DNA of 14,681 nt from positions 1 through 14,681 of the forward strand of contig CALMGA010000464.1 of the NCBI GenBank assembly GCA_937863205.1, read 5' to 3'. Below the pieces are notes generated by a model. The model ran no database searches, was not told the origin of the DNA, and was given only the letters and a program-made list of their open reading frames with translations. The position numbers and the translations under genes are program-made. Of this stretch, positions 6,086 through 13,150 are shown in pieces (the stretch's first letter is position 1; every line of letters begins with the position of its first letter). Source of the DNA: an uncultured Beijerinckiaceae bacterium (lineage in GTDB: Bacteria; Pseudomonadota; Alphaproteobacteria; Rhizobiales; Beijerinckiaceae).

Positions 6086-7336
6086 ATGTCCGTAGAAGAA
6101 CATGACGTCATCGAGGTGAAGCCGGTCGAGCTGCCGGTCGAGGCCCCCGTCGAGACGCCGGTGGCGGAGATCGTGCTCGAACCGCTGCTCCTCAAGGGCG
6201 ATCTCGTCGGCAATGACTGGTGGCAGCCGGCGGCGCCCGAGCCGGTCGGCTTCTGGCGCCGCAACGGCCTGTTCATCGCGATGATCCTGCTGCCGATCAC
6301 CGCCGCCGTGGTTTATTTCGGCTTTCTGACCGGCGACCAGTTCGTGTCCGAAACGCACTTCATCGTGCGCACCTCGGCCCATGACGAGATCGGCAACCTC
6401 GCCGCCCTCGTGCAAACGCAGAAGCTGTCGCGCGCAGCCGACGAAACCTATGCGCTGAGCGACTTCATGACCTCGCGCGATGCCCTCGCCCTGGTCACCC
6501 GTAACGGCCTGCTGCAACGCCTGCTCGACCGGCCGCAGGCCGGCCCGCTGGAGCGCTTCCCCAGCCGCTTCTTCACCAACAACGAGGAGCACCTTTACCG
6601 CCGCTTCCTCCAGCACGTCACCAGCAGCACCGAAAGCGAGTCGGGCATCAGCACGCTCACCGTCACCGCCTACAACCCGGTCGACGCGCAGGCGGTCGCC
6701 ACGACCCTGCTCGCCGGCGGCGAGCAACTGGTGAACCGCCTCAACATCCGCGCCCACCAGGACGCGCTCGTCTACGCCAACAACAACGTCGCCACCGCCA
6801 GGGCTCGCCTGAGCGAAGCGGAAAGCCGGCTGGAGCGCTTCCGCGACTCCAACCGCATCATCGCGCCCGACAAGGAAGCCTCGCTCAGCCTGCAGGGGAT
6901 CACCGGCCTGCGGACCCAGCTCGCCGGACTCAACGCCGAGCTGAAGCAGAAGATGGCCGTGACCCCGCGCAGCCCGGCCATCGCCTCGCTCAAGGAGCAG
7001 ATCAAGGCGCTGCGAGCCGAGATCGAGGCCATGAGCCGGGGCGTGGCCGGAGACAGCGGCTCGCTCGCCGGCAAGCTCGGCGGCTTCGAGAAGCTGATGC
7101 TGGACCGCACCCTCGCCGCCAAGGCTTTCGAGGCTTCAACGGCCATGCTGGAGTCCGCCCAGCGCGATGCCCGGCAGCAGCAGCTTTACGTCGAAACCAT
7201 CGTCGCGCCCGGCCTGCCCGACCAGGCCCTGTACCCCTACCGAATCCTGTCGATCCTGGTCGTCGTCATCTGCGCCTTCGCGCTGCGCTGGTTCGTCGGC
7301 ACGCTCGGCCGCATCGTCATGGAGCACCGGGCTTGA
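6086..7336 (+). CDS. kpsE: second KpsE-family co-polymerase, divergent paralog
   Basis: A 416-residue inner-membrane co-polymerase, colinear with but clearly different from the product of 3972-5144. Shared landmarks are SRAADETYALSDFMTSRD (SRTADDTYAIQDYLRSRN in the first protein), the ERFPSRF/ARFPHPW segment, ESGISTLTV/SKGISTLHI, and APGLPDQALYPYR before the last span. Membrane spans lie at about residues 61-81 and 387-406. The cytoplasmic N-terminus is about 30 residues longer and holds a four-unit xPVE repeat (residues 12-27). The middle region has heptad-like helices (AEIEA, SEAESRLERF). The ribosome-binding site is weak (CGGGG about six bases before the ATG at 6086), unlike its neighbours. 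It is followed by the ATPase with a four-base overlap. It could form hetero-oligomers with the first co-polymerase or serve a different substrate or stage (inference). Confidence 0.88.
   Translation: MSVEEHDVIEVKPVELPVEAPVETPVAEIVLEPLLLKGDLVGNDWWQPAAPEPVGFWRRNGLFIAMILLPITAAVVYFGFLTGDQFVSETHFIVRTSAHDEIGNLAALVQTQKLSRAADETYALSDFMTSRDALALVTRNGLLQRLLDRPQAGPLERFPSRFFTNNEEHLYRRFLQHVTSSTESESGISTLTVTAYNPVDAQAVATTLLAGGEQLVNRLNIRAHQDALVYANNNVATARARLSEAESRLERFRDSNRIIAPDKEASLSLQGITGLRTQLAGLNAELKQKMAVTPRSPAIASLKEQIKALRAEIEAMSRGVAGDSGSLAGKLGGFEKLMLDRTLAAKAFEASTAMLESAQRDARQQQLYVETIVAPGLPDQALYPYRILSILVVVICAFALRWFVGTLGRIVMEHRA
6119..6166 (+). repeat. four 12-bp in-frame repeats encoding xPVE
   Basis: Four consecutive 12-base units at 6119, 6131, 6143 and 6155 encode KPVE, LPVE, APVE and TPVA in the cytoplasmic N-terminal tail of the second co-polymerase. 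The Pro/Glu pattern suggests an extended, acidic linker. The tandem DNA structure could change length by slippage. Confidence 0.7.
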
Positions 7337-8085
7337 GCCTCGCGCCGCTGCCGCGGGCGCCGCAGGTCGGATCTCCCGCCGGATCCGCGCTGGTCCGGCC
7401 GCCCGAAGCCGGGCAGATCAGGCCGCCGGCCCGCCGCATCGCCTTGCGCAACATCGTCAAGGAGTACCACACGGCCATCGGCGTGCGTCGCGTGCTCAAC
7501 GACATCTCCTTCGACATCGGCGCGGGCGAGAAGATCGGCATCCTGGGTAAGAATGGTGCCGGCAAGTCGACGCTGATCAAGATCATCGGCGGCGTCGAAC
7601 CCCCGACCGAGGGAACGGTCGAGCGCGGCCTGTTCCTGTCCTGGCCGATCGCCTTCGCCGGCGGTTTCGAGGCCACCATGAGCGGCCTCGACAACGTTCG
7701 CTTCATTTCGCGCCTGTACGACGTCCCGATCCAGGACGCCGTCGAGTTCGTCGACGACTTCGCCGAACTCGGCCGCAAGCTTTACCTGCCGGTGAAGACC
7801 TACTCCACCGGCATGCGCCTGCGCCTCGCCTTCGCCCTCACGCTGGTGATCGATTTCGAGTGTTTCCTCATCGACGAGGTCATGGCCGTCGGCGACGCGC
7901 GCTTCCAGCGCAAGTGTTACGACGCCTTGTTCGTCAAGCGGCGCCATTGCGCGATGATCCTGATCAGCCACGACACCGAAACGATCCGCACCTACTGCGA
8001 CAAGGCCCTCGTTCTTAAGAATGGCCGCGGAAAAGTCCTTGAAGACATTGGCGCGGCAATTGATATCTATTCGACTCTGACCTAG
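7333..8085 (+). CDS. kpsT: KpsT-type ABC exporter ATPase
   Basis: A 250-residue cytoplasmic ATP-binding subunit that powers polysaccharide export with the KpsM-like permease. Walker A is GKNGAGKST (residues 72-80), the signature region is YSTGMRLRLAFAL (157-169), Walker B is CFLIDEVM with the catalytic Glu at 182, and the switch His is in ISHD (211-214). The YSTGM form replacing LSGGQ is normal for the KpsT/Wzt group. Translation appears to begin at a TTG overlapping the previous stop (TTGA), with GGAG at 7321-7324 eight bases upstream. No nearby ATG would keep the conserved N-terminal strand RIALRNIVKEY. The first 35 residues are a Pro/Ala-rich extension. There is no C-terminal substrate-recognition domain like that of Wzt, which fits the capsule type rather than the O-antigen type. 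Confidence 0.92.
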   Translation: MSLAPLPRAPQVGSPAGSALVRPPEAGQIRPPARRIALRNIVKEYHTAIGVRRVLNDISFDIGAGEKIGILGKNGAGKSTLIKIIGGVEPPTEGTVERGLFLSWPIAFAGGFEATMSGLDNVRFISRLYDVPIQDAVEFVDDFAELGRKLYLPVKTYSTGMRLRLAFALTLVIDFECFLIDEVMAVGDARFQRKCYDALFVKRRHCAMILISHDTETIRTYCDKALVLKNGRGKVLEDIGAAIDIYSTLT

Positions 8086-8098
8086 CCCTTCTTGAAGG

Positions 8099-8128
8099 AA
8101 ACCGGTTCTGCCGATCCGGTTTTCGGCA
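8099..8128 (+). other. two overlapping, mutually exclusive stem-loops
   Basis: AAACCGG (8099-8105) pairs with CCGGTTT (8116-8122), and TGCCGA (8109-8114) pairs with TCGGCA (8123-8128). The second pairing uses the loop of the first, so only one can form. They sit in the 75-base gap between the ATPase gene and the first glycosyltransferase gene. The first stem ends in a short T-run, which hints at a weak terminator or attenuator. This is inference from pairing alone. Confidence 0.35.
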
Positions 8129-8160
8129 ATCCGGTCGCAGTAGGCGTTGGAGCCCGTTGC

Positions 8161-9531
8161 ATGAGCAATAGGGTCTTGTTTGATGGCTTGAACGTGTCTT
8201 TGCGCAAAGGCACGGGCATTGCGACTTACACCCAGTCGCTTGTCGCCGCGGCCAAGACGCTGGGCTGTTCCGCCGAGATCCTGGTCAGCTCCAACGCCGG
8301 CTTCGACCGGCGCGATCCCCTGTTCAGCAACATCGCCCTGTTTGATCCCGTCGTCGCCGAGCATCCTTCCCCCAAGATCAGGCTGGTCGATGGGATCGTG
8401 CGCTGGGTCGGGCAGCCGTTCGGCGTGCGCCCCTCCACCTTCGAGCATCTCGACGGGGCGGTGCGCAGCAGCGGCAGCAGCTTCGCCGCCTTCGACCGTA
8501 TCCATGCCTCGCCCAACCTGTTCGAAAGGGCGCGCCTGCATTTCCGCTGTCACAAGCGGCCGCTGCAGGTCAAGCCGTCACAGGCGCCGCAGCTTTTCCA
8601 CGCGACCCATCCCACGCCGCTCGTCGTCAAGGGTGCTTGCAACATCTACACGATCCACGACCTCATCCCGCTGCTGCTGCCCTTCACCACCCTCGACGAC
8701 AAGAAGTACATGATCGAGCTTCTGCGGGTCCTTTGCCGCGAGGCCGATCACATCGTGACGGTGTCGGAACATTCGAAGAGGGACATCGTGCGCACCCTCG
8801 GCATCGCCGAAACCAGGGTGACCAATACGTATCAGGCTGTCACGATTCCGGACAGCGTGCTGCTCCGCGACGAGGCGGAGGTGGCGCGCGAAGTCGAGAG
8901 TGCCTTCGGCGTCAGCTTCGGCGAGTATTACCTTTTCGTGGGCGCGGTCGAGCCCAAGAAGAATCTGGCGCGCCTCATCGATGCCTATGCCGCCAGCGGC
9001 ACCAAACGCCCGCTGCTGATCGTCGGTGCCCTGGGCTGGCAATACGAGGCCGATCTGGAGAAGCTCGGCGAAGATCGCTTCGTCCGCTACAGCTACGACG
9101 GGCATCAGCTCCGCCCCGAGCGCAAGGTCCGCCACCTTTCCTATCTTCCCCGTTCGCAACTGCTGTCGCTGCTGCGCGGGGCGCGGGCGCTGTTCTTTCC
9201 GTCCCTGTACGAGGGCTTCGGCCTGCCGGCCCTTGAAGCCATGTATCTGGGAACGGCTGTACTGGCCGCCGATGCTGCCAGCCTCCCCGAGGTCGTCGGT
9301 GACGCCGCAGTACTGGTCGACCCACTCGACGAAGTGACGATGTCGCGAGGTATCCGGATCCTTGACCAGGACGACGACCTTGTGAGCACACTTGTTGCAC
9401 GGGGGAAGAAACGCGCTCAACTGTTCTCAACGGGTGCCTATGTCTCACGTCTTTCCGGACTATATGCCAGCCTCGGCCTTACCCTTCGCGAACACGACGG
9501 CGGATCGTCGGCCAGCTCGCATGCGGCCTGA
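8161..9531 (+). CDS. GT4-type glycosyltransferase (GT-B fold)
   Basis: A 456-residue soluble or peripheral glycosyltransferase that probably transfers a sugar from a nucleotide-sugar donor during assembly of the exported polysaccharide. The ATG at 8161 is preferred because GGAG at 8149-8152 precedes it by eight bases and the protein then opens with the family-typical RVLFDGLNVSLRKGTGIATY. The hinge and acceptor side shows NIYTIHDLIP (161-170) and IVTVSEHSKRDI (198-209). The donor-binding half shows LFVGAVEPKKNLARLIDAY (258-276) and FPSLYEGFGLPALEAM (346-361), with the paired Glu residues of the E-x7-E motif at 351 and 359. There is no signal peptide and no membrane span. It follows the ATPase by 75 bases and overlaps the next glycosyltransferase gene by 11. 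The specific sugar cannot be told from sequence. Confidence 0.9.
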   Translation: MSNRVLFDGLNVSLRKGTGIATYTQSLVAAAKTLGCSAEILVSSNAGFDRRDPLFSNIALFDPVVAEHPSPKIRLVDGIVRWVGQPFGVRPSTFEHLDGAVRSSGSSFAAFDRIHASPNLFERARLHFRCHKRPLQVKPSQAPQLFHATHPTPLVVKGACNIYTIHDLIPLLLPFTTLDDKKYMIELLRVLCREADHIVTVSEHSKRDIVRTLGIAETRVTNTYQAVTIPDSVLLRDEAEVAREVESAFGVSFGEYYLFVGAVEPKKNLARLIDAYAASGTKRPLLIVGALGWQYEADLEKLGEDRFVRYSYDGHQLRPERKVRHLSYLPRSQLLSLLRGARALFFPSLYEGFGLPALEAMYLGTAVLAADAASLPEVVGDAAVLVDPLDEVTMSRGIRILDQDDDLVSTLVARGKKRAQLFSTGAYVSRLSGLYASLGLTLREHDGGSSASSHAA

Positions 9532-10843
9532 CAGCGGACGCGACAGGTCGATCACCTTCGACCTGACGCATCTGGAACATCGCTCGCGCTACTGCGCTCC
9601 CACGGGGATCGAGCGCGTCGACCTCGCCTTTGGCGAGCACTTCGCCTACTCCAGCCCGCGCAGCGTGCGCGCCTTGCACTACGGCATCCGCCGGCCGGTC
9701 GTTCTCGAACAAAGCGACCTGCAGTCGCTTGTCGGGCACCTCAGGCTGAAATGGCAGATGGAGAAGCCCTGCGACCGCGACCTCGTCTACAACCGGCTGC
9801 TCGGCTGGTTGAGCGGCAGCGACAACGGCGGCCCGCCCAAATTGGCGGCCGAGGGGACGGCCGACGAGGATATCTGGCCCAACATCGTCTCCGCCCTGCG
9901 GCGGCGCACCCTGCCGTATTTCAAGCCGGGCCCGGATGCCCTGCCGGTCGGCTCGATCTATATCAACGTGGCACAGCACGCTTTCGAGAGCGAGGTGTAC
10001 TTCCGCTGGCTCGACGAGCGCCGCGACCTTCATCGCGTCTTCTTCGTGCACGACCTGCTGCCGATCGACTTCCCGGAGTTCTGGCCGGACGGTCACGAGG
10101 ACCGCTTCCAGCAGCGCCTCGGGCGCATCATCGCGCATGCGACCGCGATCATCACCTCCTCCAACGAGGTGAAGCAAAGGATCGAGAAGGAATATCGCAG
10201 CCGGGCGATGACACCGGTCCCCATCCTGGCGCTGCCGTTCGCCCCGCGCCGCCCGGCGTTCCGGATCGAGGCGCCGGCCGACTGCGCGATCGAGGCGCCC
10301 TATTTCCTGATGGTCGGGACGTTGGAGCCGCGCAAGAACCACCTCTTCATGCTCAACGTCTGGCGGGAGCTGACGGAAATCATGGAGGTGCCGCCCAAGC
10401 TGATCATCGCGGGCAAGCGATCCTGGAACAGCGAGGCGATCGTTGGCATGATCGAGCGCTCGCCGGGTCTCAAATCCTGCGTGTGCGAGGTTTACGGCCT
10501 CGGCGACGATGCCTTGCGCCAGCTTCTCGACAAGGCGCGCGCGCTTCTGATGCCCTCGTTCGCCGAAGGCTTCGGACTGCCCATCATCGAAGCCCTCGAC
10601 GCCGGCATTCCCGTGGTGGCGAGCGACATCCCGATCTTCCACGAGGTGACCAAGGGCGCCGGCGTCTTCCTCGGGCCGCTGGACGGACCCGCCTGGGTGC
10701 GGACGGTGCGCGCGCTGTCGTCCGACTCCCCGTTCTACGAGAATGCCCGCTCGTCGGCGCAAACCTTCCAAACCTATACGTCCAACGATTATTTCATCGA
10801 GGTCGAAGAGTTCCTCTCCGACCTGCCGGTCATCGACGGCTGA
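9521..10843 (+). CDS. second GT4-type glycosyltransferase
   Basis: A 440-residue GT-B protein, distinct from its upstream neighbour. It opens with SITFDLTHLEHRSRYCAPTG (10-29), a known N-terminal pattern in this group (DLT...PTGIERVDLA). Later come VFFVHDLLPIDFPEFWP (173-189), ITSSNEVKQRI (211-221), FLMVGTLEPRKNHLFML (262-278) and MPSFAEGFGLPIIEALDAG (344-362), whose E-x7-E Glu residues are at 349 and 357. The start is uncertain. The ATG at 9521 gives an 11-base overlap with the preceding gene and begins right at the conserved domain, but it has no strong ribosome-binding site; in-frame ATGs at 9464 and 9440 would add about 19 or 27 residues. The gene is the last of the export operon in the window, with a convergent gene 56 bases beyond its stop. 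Confidence 0.88.
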   Translation: MRPDSGRDRSITFDLTHLEHRSRYCAPTGIERVDLAFGEHFAYSSPRSVRALHYGIRRPVVLEQSDLQSLVGHLRLKWQMEKPCDRDLVYNRLLGWLSGSDNGGPPKLAAEGTADEDIWPNIVSALRRRTLPYFKPGPDALPVGSIYINVAQHAFESEVYFRWLDERRDLHRVFFVHDLLPIDFPEFWPDGHEDRFQQRLGRIIAHATAIITSSNEVKQRIEKEYRSRAMTPVPILALPFAPRRPAFRIEAPADCAIEAPYFLMVGTLEPRKNHLFMLNVWRELTEIMEVPPKLIIAGKRSWNSEAIVGMIERSPGLKSCVCEVYGLGDDALRQLLDKARALLMPSFAEGFGLPIIEALDAGIPVVASDIPIFHEVTKGAGVFLGPLDGPAWVRTVRALSSDSPFYENARSSAQTFQTYTSNDYFIEVEEFLSDLPVIDG

Positions 10844-10899
10844 AGCCTCGCTGCCGACGGTAACGCGTCGCCGGGCCGATGGCGGCTGGACGTTGGCGC

Positions 10900-11406
10900 T
10901 CAAGGCCGCAGATAAGCCCATCCCTGTCCCTGCAGTTCGGCAAGGCGGACCACGCCGCTGGGCGTATCCTTCACGCCGGGCAGCAACGGGATGTCGTCGG
11001 GCTTCTTGCCCTCGCTCTCCGCGACGGCGCTGCGGGTGTTGTCGCAGGCGGAAACGGTGAGCGCGGAGCCGAGTTCCTCCTGCAGGTTCGCCAGCTCGCC
11101 CTTCATCATTGAAAGATCGGCGCGCAGCATGGAGAAGCCGGGACCGAAGGCCACGATCTCCAAGGCGAACTGTTCGCCCTTGGCCTTGTAGTACTTGGCG
11201 TAGTTGTGGACGTTGCCGAGAATCAGCGCCTGGGTTCGGCGATCGTCGGTGCTGACCTGAAACACGGCTTGGTGCGCGGCCGGCTGAGCGTTGCCGCTCT
11301 CCGCCGCTTGGGTCGACGTCGCGACGAGTCCGGCGAACGCCCCGAAACCGGCGCGACCGAAGCCTCGGCGATCCAGTCCGCGACGAAGTCCTTCGAAGCG
11401 CCCCAT
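10900..11406 (-). CDS. exported DsrE-like family protein
   Basis: A 168-residue protein with GGGAG six bases before the ATG at 11406. Residues 47-168 resemble the DsrE/DsrF-like fold: AVFQVSTDDRRTQALILGNV (47-66), a KAKGEQFALEIVAFGPG strand (74-90), the Cys-containing VSACDNTRS at 118-126 with C121 in the usual position of the active Cys, and a closing GVVRLAELQGQGWAYLRP (151-168). DsrE-like proteins bind or relay sulfur through this Cys and are mostly cytoplasmic. Here the first 36 residues look like an export signal, with a twin-arginine-like DRRGFGR (12-18), a weakly hydrophobic AGFGAFAGLVA and an AESG cleavage-like end. It is the last gene of the minus-strand group, 93 bases after the binding-protein gene, with two hairpins between them. 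A periplasmic sulfur or redox role is inferred. Confidence 0.75.
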   Translation of the reverse strand: MGRFEGLRRGLDRRGFGRAGFGAFAGLVATSTQAAESGNAQPAAHQAVFQVSTDDRRTQALILGNVHNYAKYYKAKGEQFALEIVAFGPGFSMLRADLSMMKGELANLQEELGSALTVSACDNTRSAVAESEGKKPDDIPLLPGVKDTPSGVVRLAELQGQGWAYLRP

Positions 11407-11444
11407 GGTGGTCTCCCGAGCGAGCGGATACGAGCTTGCGGAGC

Positions 11445-11468
11445 GGGCTCCGGCCTTGGCCGGAGCCC
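11445..11468 (-). other. strong intergenic hairpin, 11-bp stem
   Basis: GGGCTCCGGCC and GGCCGGAGCCC are perfect reverse complements around a 2-base centre. The structure lies between the binding-protein stop and the DsrE-like start on the minus strand. No T-run follows in either direction, so it is more likely an mRNA-stabilising or differential-expression hairpin than a classic terminator. Such hairpins are known downstream of binding-protein genes in other bacteria. Confidence 0.6.
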
Positions 11469-11480
11469 AGACGTCAAAGG

Positions 11481-11495
11481 CGAGCCTGCGGCTCG
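11481..11495 (-). terminator. possible weak terminator after binding-protein gene
   Basis: CGAGCC/GGCTCG form a 6-bp perfect stem with a 3-base loop, four bases beyond the stop codon at 11500. On the minus strand it is followed by CCTTTG, a run of only three T. Together with the larger hairpin at 11445-11468 it may partly stop transcription before the DsrE-like gene. Confidence 0.35.
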
Positions 11496-11499
11496 GCCT

Positions 11500-13071
11500 T
11501 CACTTCTCGGCCTTCGTGGTCTTCAGCTTGATCGTCGCGCCGTCGAACATGAAGGTGTCGGACGGCTCAAAGACCGTGCGGTTCGACACGGCGAAGATCG
11601 TCGCCGGCGAATACAGGAACAGGACGTTGGCCTGCTCATGCTCGTAGGCTTCGATCTGCTGCACGACCTTTTCCTGCTTCGCCTGGTCTTCGGTGGCGAT
11701 CAGCTTGTCGGCCATCTCGTCGAACTTCGCCGAGTCGGATCCTTCGTTGAAGGCGCCGTCCTTGCCGAAGAACTCGCGATACACCACGCCGACCGGGTAT
11801 TCCGGCGACCAGTCGAAGTGCCAGACGAGGGTCATGTCGGCCTTCTTGTCCTTGGCGTCGACCTGCTTGAGGGTGAGGCCCACCTGCTGCAGCTCCTCGC
11901 CCATCTGCTTGACGAGGGGTGCGTATTCCTCCGCCGCGCCGATGGTGATGGTTTTGCCTTCCAGGCCGTCCTTCTTGATCTCGGCCTTGGCTGCGGCGAC
12001 GTCATAAGGGTACTGCTTGAGGCCGGGGTCGTGCCCGAACCGTCCGGGCTGGATGAAGGCAGCCATCTGCAGGCCGTAGCCACCGCCGGCTCCCTTGAGA
12101 AGGGCAGCGCGGTCGACCGCCATGTTCATCGCCTGGCGCAGCTTGATGTTCTTCCAGGGCGAGTTGGCCTCGGTCTGGTTGAACACGGCGGCGAGCACCG
12201 TCTTGGCGTCCCTGGTCTGGATGTGCGCGTTGCCGTGGCCGTCGAAGCCTTTCGCTTCGGCCGGGGTGAGCATCGTCACGATGTCCATCTTCTTGTCGCC
12301 CATGGCGACGGCCTTCAAGGCATCGGCCTTGGAGACGATGTTGTCGAACACCAGCCGGACCACCGGCTTGCGGTTGGGATCCCAATAGCTTTCGTTAGGA
12401 TCGAGAACGACCTCGGGCGAGCGCTTTTCGAGCTGCGACACACCCTCGGCGAGCACGAACGGACCAGTCCCCCACGGACCGGCAGCGTCGATGACTCACC
12501 AATGGCCGTTGGCAGATCCGGTCGCCTTGTCGACGAAGCCGAGTTTCTGCCAGAAGGCGTCGGACGGAACGTGCATGCCGCGCAGCTTCATGAAAGCGGC
12601 AGAGTCGGGCTCGGGTAGGATATAGTCGATGGTGTAGTCGTCCTTGATCTCGGCCTTGGAACCCTTGGCCCAGTTCAGGAACTTGCCCGGCGGATGGGGC
12701 TGCGACCAGTCGTTGACCTTGTCGAACGCGGTCTTCATGTTCTTGGCGGTGAACGGCGTGCCGTCCTGGTACTTGAGGCCCTTGCGCAGCTTCAGTTCCA
12801 GCGTGGTCGGCGTGACCCACTTCCAGCTGTCGGCGAGCGCGTAGGCGGTCTTGCCGTGGAGGTCGACGCGGTCGGCCTCTTCCATCGTCATCCAGGTCAC
12901 CGACAGCCAGTTCACCGGCGAGCCGTCGGCCACCGTCACCGTATTGTCGGGCCCGTAGGTCACCGCGGCGGGAGCGGTCGTCGCTGTTGCGGCGAGCCCC
13001 AGCGCGGCGACACCGGCGAGCAGCATCGCGCGATGCCCTCCCGGTGGCGCTGCACGTCCTTTCCAATGCAT
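11500..13071 (-). pseudogene. family-5 ABC solute-binding protein, interrupted by one in-frame TGA
   Basis: The full frame is 523 codons plus the final stop, a usual length for oligopeptide/nickel-type (SBP_bac_5) periplasmic binding proteins. The ATG at 13071 has GAGGAG ten bases upstream. Residues 14-36 are a Sec-type signal peptide (AMLLAGVAALGLAATATTAPA). TLELKLRKGLKYQDGTPFTA (90-109) is the family hallmark. A TGA at 12496-12498 (codon 192) then breaks the frame right before VIDAAGPWGTGPF. After it the protein continues without shift: YWDPNRKPVVRLVF, WKNIKLRQAMNMAVDRAALL, the lobe-hinge QPGRFGHDP, and a normal C-terminus. No credible restart exists after the stop. The original codon was plausibly CGA (Arg) mutated to TGA (inference). 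No permease or ATPase genes for this system appear in the window. The 191-residue front piece could not bind ligand normally. Confidence 0.85.
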
Positions 13072-13150
13072 TCGGCGTTCTCTCCTCGTGAAAGCCGGTG
13101 GTCCGGCTATCCGCTCGCGCGGATTCCTGTGCCCGCCCCTGCTGGGAGCG

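Noticed and set aside
5030..6757. 575-codon minus-strand open frame opposite the permease and second co-polymerase
   Set aside because: It is rich in His, Arg, Gln and Asp with no family signal, and it mirrors the clear coding sequence on the other strand.
7333..8085. YSTGM in place of LSGGQ in the ATPase as a defect
   Set aside because: This variant is normal for KpsT/Wzt-type polysaccharide exporters.
11500..12456. C-terminal half of the binding protein as an independent gene starting at 12456
   Set aside because: The start would be a GTG that is an internal Val codon, with no ribosome-binding site and no signal peptide. It is the rest of the interrupted gene.
11206..12618. 470-codon plus-strand frame opposite the binding-protein gene
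   Set aside because: It is antisense to clear binding-protein coding sequence and rich in Val, Leu, Gly and His-type shadow codons, with no motif.
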